Origin: Candidatus Woesearchaeota archaeon
Lineage (GTDB): Archaea > Nanobdellota > Nanobdellia > Woesearchaeales > JASKKU01
Length of the DNA: 40,967 bases
NCBI GenBank assembly: GCA_030154045.1
Contig: JASKKU010000005.1
Span: forward strand, 1-40,967
Reading direction: 5' to 3'
The notes below the pieces were generated by a model, which saw only the letters and a program-made list of their open reading frames with translations, ran no database searches and had not been told where the DNA came from. A program made the position numbers and the translations under genes. How positions within the stretch are numbered: position 1 is the first letter of the stretch; every line of letters starts with the position of its first letter. Below, in pieces: positions 36,083 to 40,967 of the stretch.

Positions 36083-36775
36083 TCAAAGAGCATCAACTAT
36101 TTGACCATCCTTGATGAAAATTTGACGCTGGCATTGATTGCCAATTCTAGGGTCATGTGTTACTATAACAATTGTCTTTTTAAATCTTTTATTTAAGTCT
36201 TTAAGGAAATCCATTATGGTACTTCCAGTTTTTGTATCTAAATTACCAGTTGGTTCATCAGCCAAAATTATATCAGGGTCGTTTGCTAAAGCTCTTGCAA
36301 TTGCAACCCTCTGCTGTTGACCGCCTGAAAGTTCATTTGGTTTATGATTTGCCCTATTTTCAAGTTCAACGATTTTTAATAATTCTAAACCTCGTTTAAT
36401 TCTTTCCTTTCTGCTTTTACCTTGAAAAAGCATTGGTAAAGTCACATTTTCTAGAGCTGTTAAGTAGGGTATCAAATTAAACTGCTGAAAAATAAATCCA
36501 ATCTTTTTACCTCTTAGGGTTGCTAAATCTGATTCATGAAGATGAGCAATGTTTTTTCCAAACAAATAGATATCCCCTTTTGTAGGAATATCCAAACAAC
36601 CAACCATATTCATTAAGGTGCTTTTGCCAGCGCCACTAGGACCCAATATCGCAACCATCTCCCCTTGATTAATGTCTAGAGAGACACCTCTAAGCGCCTT
36701 AACTTCGTTCTCTCCAATCTTATAAATCTTGTAAACATTCCTGAGTTTAATTACAGCTCTGTCTTCCGGTTTCAC
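36083..36775 (-). CDS. ABC transporter ATP-binding protein, MacB/LolD type
   Basis: GPSGAGKSTLMNMVGCLDIPTKG; LSGGQQQRVAIARALANDPDIILADEPTGNLD. Confidence 0.97.
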   Translation of the reverse strand: MKPEDRAVIKLRNVYKIYKIGENEVKALRGVSLDINQGEMVAILGPSGAGKSTLMNMVGCLDIPTKGDIYLFGKNIAHLHESDLATLRGKKIGFIFQQFNLIPYLTALENVTLPMLFQGKSRKERIKRGLELLKIVELENRANHKPNELSGGQQQRVAIARALANDPDIILADEPTGNLDTKTGSTIMDFLKDLNKRFKKTIVIVTHDPRIGNQCQRQIFIKDGQIVDAL

Positions 36776-37059
36776 AAGAGGAAAATCATATTCAGTATTT
36801 ATAAAATTTGTTAAACTTACATAACTGAAAGAGTTTAATGTTCAATTGGCTCTTATGTTTTAGCATATTAGCTTAGCATAGTAATATTTTAACAATCAAA
36901 AATTCATAAAACTTAAAAATTATTGAGAGAACGTGATTTTTGTAATTCTTGAATAGAAAAAAAAGCTTAAATAATATCAAAAGCTGTTTTTCAAAATAAA
37001 GAATTTAGTTAAAAAACCCTAACAAAAATTAAAATCTTATTTAAAACGGAGGATAAAAA

Positions 37060-39468
37060 ATGGATAAGAATAATGCTTTGATTCTATGGTTTGACCAGAT
37101 AGATGTTAATGATGTACCTTTAGTTGGTGGCAAAAATGCATCCCTTGGAGAAATGTACAGATTCCTAACTTCAAAAGGGGTTAATGTACCAAATGGTTTT
37201 GCTATAACTGCAAGAGCATACCAATATTATTTAGAACATAATGATCTGAAAAATAAAATCCGAGATATATTATCAGGCTTAAATAAGAATGATGTGAATG
37301 ACTTAGCAAGAAGAGGAGAAGAGATCAGAAGATTAATTCTCGATGGAGAACTCCCAAAAGATCTAGCTGACAGCATTACTGAAGCTTATGGGCATTTATG
37401 TTTGCAGTACGGAGAAAACACTGATGTTGCTGTAAGAAGTTCTGCGACTGCTGAAGACTTGCCAGATGCTTCTTTCGCCGGCCAGCAAGAAACATACCTT
37501 AATGTCAGAGGAAAAAGTATGCTTTTAGAATCTGTCAAAAAATGTATGGCTTCTCTATTTACAAATAGAGCAATTTCATATAGAGAAGATAAAGGATTTG
37601 ACCATTTTTCAATTTCATTATCCGTTGGCGTTCAAAAGATGGTTAGGTCTGATCTAGCGTCATCTGGAGTTATGTTCTCCATTGATACAGAGAGCGGTTT
37701 TGAGAATGTTGTTTTTATTACAGCAATCTATGGCTTAGGTGAAAACATTGTTCAAGGAAGGGTTAATCCTGATGAGTATTATGTATTTAAACCTACTTTA
37801 AAGGAAGGTTATAAAGCAATAATTTCAAAGAAAGTCGGCAGCAAAGAACTTAAAATGGTTTATAGCGACGACAATAAGAGAGTTAAGAATGTTCCTGTGG
37901 AAAAAAGTTTGAGAAGGAAGTTCGTTTTAACAGATGATGAGATTTTAACACTTGCAAGATGGGCTGTAATTATTGAAGAGCATTATTCGCAGAGAAAAGG
38001 AAAATATACACCAATGGATATTGAATGGGCAAAAGATGGCATAACTGGACAGTTGTTTATTGTTCAAGCAAGGCCCGAAACTGTGCACTCAACAAAGAAC
38101 AAGAACATACTAGAAACTTACGAGCTTGAAGAAAAAGGCAAAGTTTTAGTAAAAGGTATGAGCATAGGAAGCAAAATAGGCGCTGGTAAGGTTAATGTTA
38201 TAAGGCATGTCAATGAAATCTCTTCTTTCAAACCTGGTGAGGTTTTAGTAACTGAGATGACCGACCCTGATTGGGAACCTATTATGAAAGTTGCATCAGC
38301 AATTATTACTAACAAAGGCGGCAGAACCTGTCATGCTGCAATTGTAGCAAGAGAGTTGGGTATTCCTTGCATTGTTGGTACAGAGAATGCAACTGAAGTT
38401 TTGAAATCAGGTCAAGAAGTTACTGTGGATTGTTCACAAGGAGAGGATGGTTTTGTTTATGAAGGCATATTAAAGTATAAAGTTAACAAGGTTGATTTAA
38501 GAGAGATTCCAGAGACAAAGACTAAAATCATGATTAATTTGGGGAACCCTGACTTAGCGTTTTCTCTGGCAAGTTTGCCTGTACAAGGTGTTGGGCTTGC
38601 AAGGGAAGAATTCATTATAAACTCGTACATCAAAATACATCCACTAGCATTAATACATTATCACTCAATTACTGATGAAAAGCTAAAGAAAACAATTGAT
38701 GAGTTGACTTATGGTTATGAAGACAAGAAGCAGTTCTTCATTGATAAATTAGCTTATGGAATTGCTATGATTGCTTCAGCATTCTATCCAAAGAAGGTTA
38801 TAGTAAGGCTTTCTGATTTCAAATCTAATGAGTATGCTAACCTTATTGGTGGAGAGTTATTTGAGCCCAAGGAAGATAATCCGATGATTGGTTGGAGAGG
38901 TGCTTCTAGGTACTATCATCCAAAGTATAAGGAAGCGTTTGGTTTGGAATGCAAAGCACTGCTAAAAGTGAGAAATGAGATGGGTTTGAACAATATTGCT
39001 GTAATGGTTCCATTCTGCAGAACTGTTACTGAAGCGCATTTAGTTATTGATGAAATGAAGAAAAACGGTTTGGTGCAGCATGAAAATGGTTTAGAAGTTT
39101 ATGCAATGTGCGAAGTTCCAAGCAATGTTATTCTGGCAGATGAGTTCTTGAATGTTTTTGATGGTTACAGTATTGGTAGCAACGACTTGACTCAGTTAAC
39201 ACTTGGTTTAGATAGAGATTCCGAGTTAGTTTCATTCATTTATGATGAAAGAAATGAAGCTGTTAAAAGAATGATTAAGAAAGTCATAGATGTTGCTAAG
39301 AGCAAAGGCAAATATATTGGAATCTGCGGTCAAGCGCCGTCAGACTTCCCTGATTTTGCTAAGTTTTTAGTAGAATCAAAAATTGATTCAATGTCGTTAA
39401 ACCCTGACACTGTTTTAAAGACTCTGCTTTTAGTCAAGGAAACTGAAAAGCAAGTCTGTGGTGAATAA
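37060..39468 (+). CDS. ppsA: Phosphoenolpyruvate synthase
   Basis: VGGKNASLGEM; AVRSSATAEDLPDASFAGQQETYLNV; GGRTCHAAIVARELGIPCIVG; YSIGSNDLTQLTLGLDRDSELV. Confidence 0.97.
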   Translation: MDKNNALILWFDQIDVNDVPLVGGKNASLGEMYRFLTSKGVNVPNGFAITARAYQYYLEHNDLKNKIRDILSGLNKNDVNDLARRGEEIRRLILDGELPKDLADSITEAYGHLCLQYGENTDVAVRSSATAEDLPDASFAGQQETYLNVRGKSMLLESVKKCMASLFTNRAISYREDKGFDHFSISLSVGVQKMVRSDLASSGVMFSIDTESGFENVVFITAIYGLGENIVQGRVNPDEYYVFKPTLKEGYKAIISKKVGSKELKMVYSDDNKRVKNVPVEKSLRRKFVLTDDEILTLARWAVIIEEHYSQRKGKYTPMDIEWAKDGITGQLFIVQARPETVHSTKNKNILETYELEEKGKVLVKGMSIGSKIGAGKVNVIRHVNEISSFKPGEVLVTEMTDPDWEPIMKVASAIITNKGGRTCHAAIVARELGIPCIVGTENATEVLKSGQEVTVDCSQGEDGFVYEGILKYKVNKVDLREIPETKTKIMINLGNPDLAFSLASLPVQGVGLAREEFIINSYIKIHPLALIHYHSITDEKLKKTIDELTYGYEDKKQFFIDKLAYGIAMIASAFYPKKVIVRLSDFKSNEYANLIGGELFEPKEDNPMIGWRGASRYYHPKYKEAFGLECKALLKVRNEMGLNNIAVMVPFCRTVTEAHLVIDEMKKNGLVQHENGLEVYAMCEVPSNVILADEFLNVFDGYSIGSNDLTQLTLGLDRDSELVSFIYDERNEAVKRMIKKVIDVAKSKGKYIGICGQAPSDFPDFAKFLVESKIDSMSLNPDTVLKTLLLVKETEKQVCGE

Positions 39469-39470
39469 TA

Positions 39471-40247
39471 ATGAAAAGCATTTTTGTTAATAACAAAATT
39501 TTAGCTTTAGCTTACGATCAAGGATTGGAGCATGGTCCCATAGACTTTAATCTAGACAATTGTAACCCAGAGTTTATTTTCAGGCTTGCAATTGATGCTG
39601 GATTTACAGGATTAGTTGTACAACCTGGAATTGCAGAGAAGTATTACTCTGATTTTAAAGACAAGGTTAATCTTATTGTTAAACTAAACGGAAAAACAAG
39701 ACTAGTTAATGGAGACCCTATCTCTTTAAGCAATTGTTCTGTAAAAAGAGCAATTGCCTTAGGTGCTGTTGCAGTTGGTTATACGATCTATGTAGGCAGT
39801 GAACACGAACACAAGATGTTTAAGGAATTTGGGCAAATTGTTGAGGAAGCCAGAAATTGGAAGGTTCCTGTAATTGCTTGGATGTATCCGCGAGGAAAAA
39901 ATGTTCCTGATCCTATGAGTACAGAGATTTTAGCCTATGCCGCAAGAGTAGGCTTAGAGTTAGGAGCAGATGTTGTCAAAGTGCATTACAATGGAGATAT
40001 TGGAGGTTTTAAATGGCTTGTCAAGAATGCCGGTAGAACAAAAGTTGCCGTGGCTGGTGGTTCAAAAAGAGCTGATTTTATCTTCTTAAAAAATGTTGAA
40101 GAAGTGATGAATGCTGGAGCTGCTGGAATGATTATTGGAAGGAACATCTGGCAGCACGAGAAACCTCTAAAAATGGCTGAAGCTGTTAGAAAAATAGTGT
40201 TTGAAAATCAAAGTGCAGAAGAAGCTATAAAAGTTCTTCAATCTTAA
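39471..40247 (+). CDS. Archaeal-type class I fructose-bisphosphate aldolase (DhnA family)
   Basis: ALAYDQGLEHGPIDF...VKVHYNGDIGGFKWLVKNAGRTKVAVAGGSKR...NAGAAGMIIGRNIWQH. Confidence 0.92.
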   Translation: MKSIFVNNKILALAYDQGLEHGPIDFNLDNCNPEFIFRLAIDAGFTGLVVQPGIAEKYYSDFKDKVNLIVKLNGKTRLVNGDPISLSNCSVKRAIALGAVAVGYTIYVGSEHEHKMFKEFGQIVEEARNWKVPVIAWMYPRGKNVPDPMSTEILAYAARVGLELGADVVKVHYNGDIGGFKWLVKNAGRTKVAVAGGSKRADFIFLKNVEEVMNAGAAGMIIGRNIWQHEKPLKMAEAVRKIVFENQSAEEAIKVLQS

Positions 40248-40269
40248 TATTTAGTTTTTTATTTTATTT

Positions 40270-40965
40270 CTAAAAGAAGTACAATAACACAGGTATTAAA
40301 ATTACATTCATTAAAACCCTCTTGCTAACTTTAAGTCTTAGAGCCAAAACACCTAAACTTGTTGATGCTATAAGGATTAAAAAACCAAGAATACCTGAAA
40401 AAAGAAAGGTAAGGATTAACAAAAATGAAGCCAAAGCAAAAGTTATCAAAGAGTAATTTATTTTAGTTATTATCTTTAAAAACAAAACTTGCAGAAATTT
40501 CCCAAGAAAATAGGCTATGCTCGCAGTAAATAAAGAGATAAGTAAGAAGAGTAATAGATTGTTTAATGTCATTTTGCTAAGAATTTCTTTAACCACTATT
40601 ATTGAACCATTTCTTGATTTTTGATACAAGTAAAAAACAAACAAACTAATCAAGAAATTTATGGTATTTATGCCCCCGCTTATGATTAAATACTTTTCAA
40701 TGCTTTCTTTATTTAATAAGGTCATTGCTAACATGGATGATTGTGAGGTGCTAACACCTGGCAGAGTGCCTGTTAAACTACCTGTTATGATGGACAATAG
40801 TGAACATTTCGCCAAATCATTAGATTTAAGGTTAACTGGCTCAGGTTTCTGTTCAGGGATTTTTGAACTAAATGAGAAAAGAATCGTGCTTAAACCAAAC
40901 AAACCTGTAAGCAGGGGAAAAAGAGAATTCTTGAGATTCAGAGATGTTGTTTTTGGGATGATTGA
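40270..40965 (-). CDS. TctA-like (COG1784) membrane protein, 5' end outside window
   Basis: ITGSLTGTLPGVSTSQSSMLAMTLL; frame open to the window edge (SIIPKTTSLNLKNSLFPLLTGLFG...), so the tracked start 40902 is internal. Confidence 0.8.
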   Translation of the reverse strand, partial: SIIPKTTSLNLKNSLFPLLTGLFGLSTILFSFSSKIPEQKPEPVNLKSNDLAKCSLLSIITGSLTGTLPGVSTSQSSMLAMTLLNKESIEKYLIISGGINTINFLISLFVFYLYQKSRNGSIIVVKEILSKMTLNNLLLFLLISLFTASIAYFLGKFLQVLFLKIITKINYSLITFALASFLLILTFLFSGILGFLILIASTSLGVLALRLKVSKRVLMNVILIPVLLYFF

Positions 40966-40967
40966 TG

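Noticed and set aside
36860-36880. Direct repeat TTAGCATA-TTAGC-TTAGCATA between the ABC operon and ppsA
   Set aside because: Short and AT-rich; not distinguishable from chance without comparative data.
1-40967. CRISPR arrays, transposases, integrases or prophage genes
   Set aside because: No regularly spaced repeats or recognisable mobile-element proteins seen by eye in the window or ORF track.

Overview
AT-rich archaeal chromosome segment, most likely from a DPANN-type archaeon (Woesearchaeota/Pacearchaeota-like; the lineage is inferred from gene content only). Housekeeping genes: GluRS, TyrRS, ArgRS, bacterial-type MetK, pyrophosphatase, Orc1/Cdc6, SecE-Spt5-L11, an RPA-like protein, S2, PEP synthase, class I aldolase and tRNA-Arg(TCT). 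Accessory genes include a truncated serpin, an AMMECR1-Memo-RadicalSAM locus and ABC exporter genes. The observations I think most deserve follow-up are: (1) two divergent paralogs (~455-475 aa) of a family I cannot name, each directly upstream of core translation/translocation genes; (2) a membrane-anchored Memo-AMMECR1 fusion next to its radical SAM partner; (3) a possible eroded metal-response locus, with a membrane-tethered Cys/His-loop wHTH regulator, an exported Cys-rich protein and a short P-type-ATPase-like C-terminal remnant; (4) an unannotated structured RNA just upstream of rps2; (5) 11-bp-phased repeats around the TATA box of an HTH gene; (6) a 43-bp direct repeat next to a PH-domain gene that carries a homopolymer frameshift. 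All assignments come from reading sequence and motifs by eye; no searches were run.
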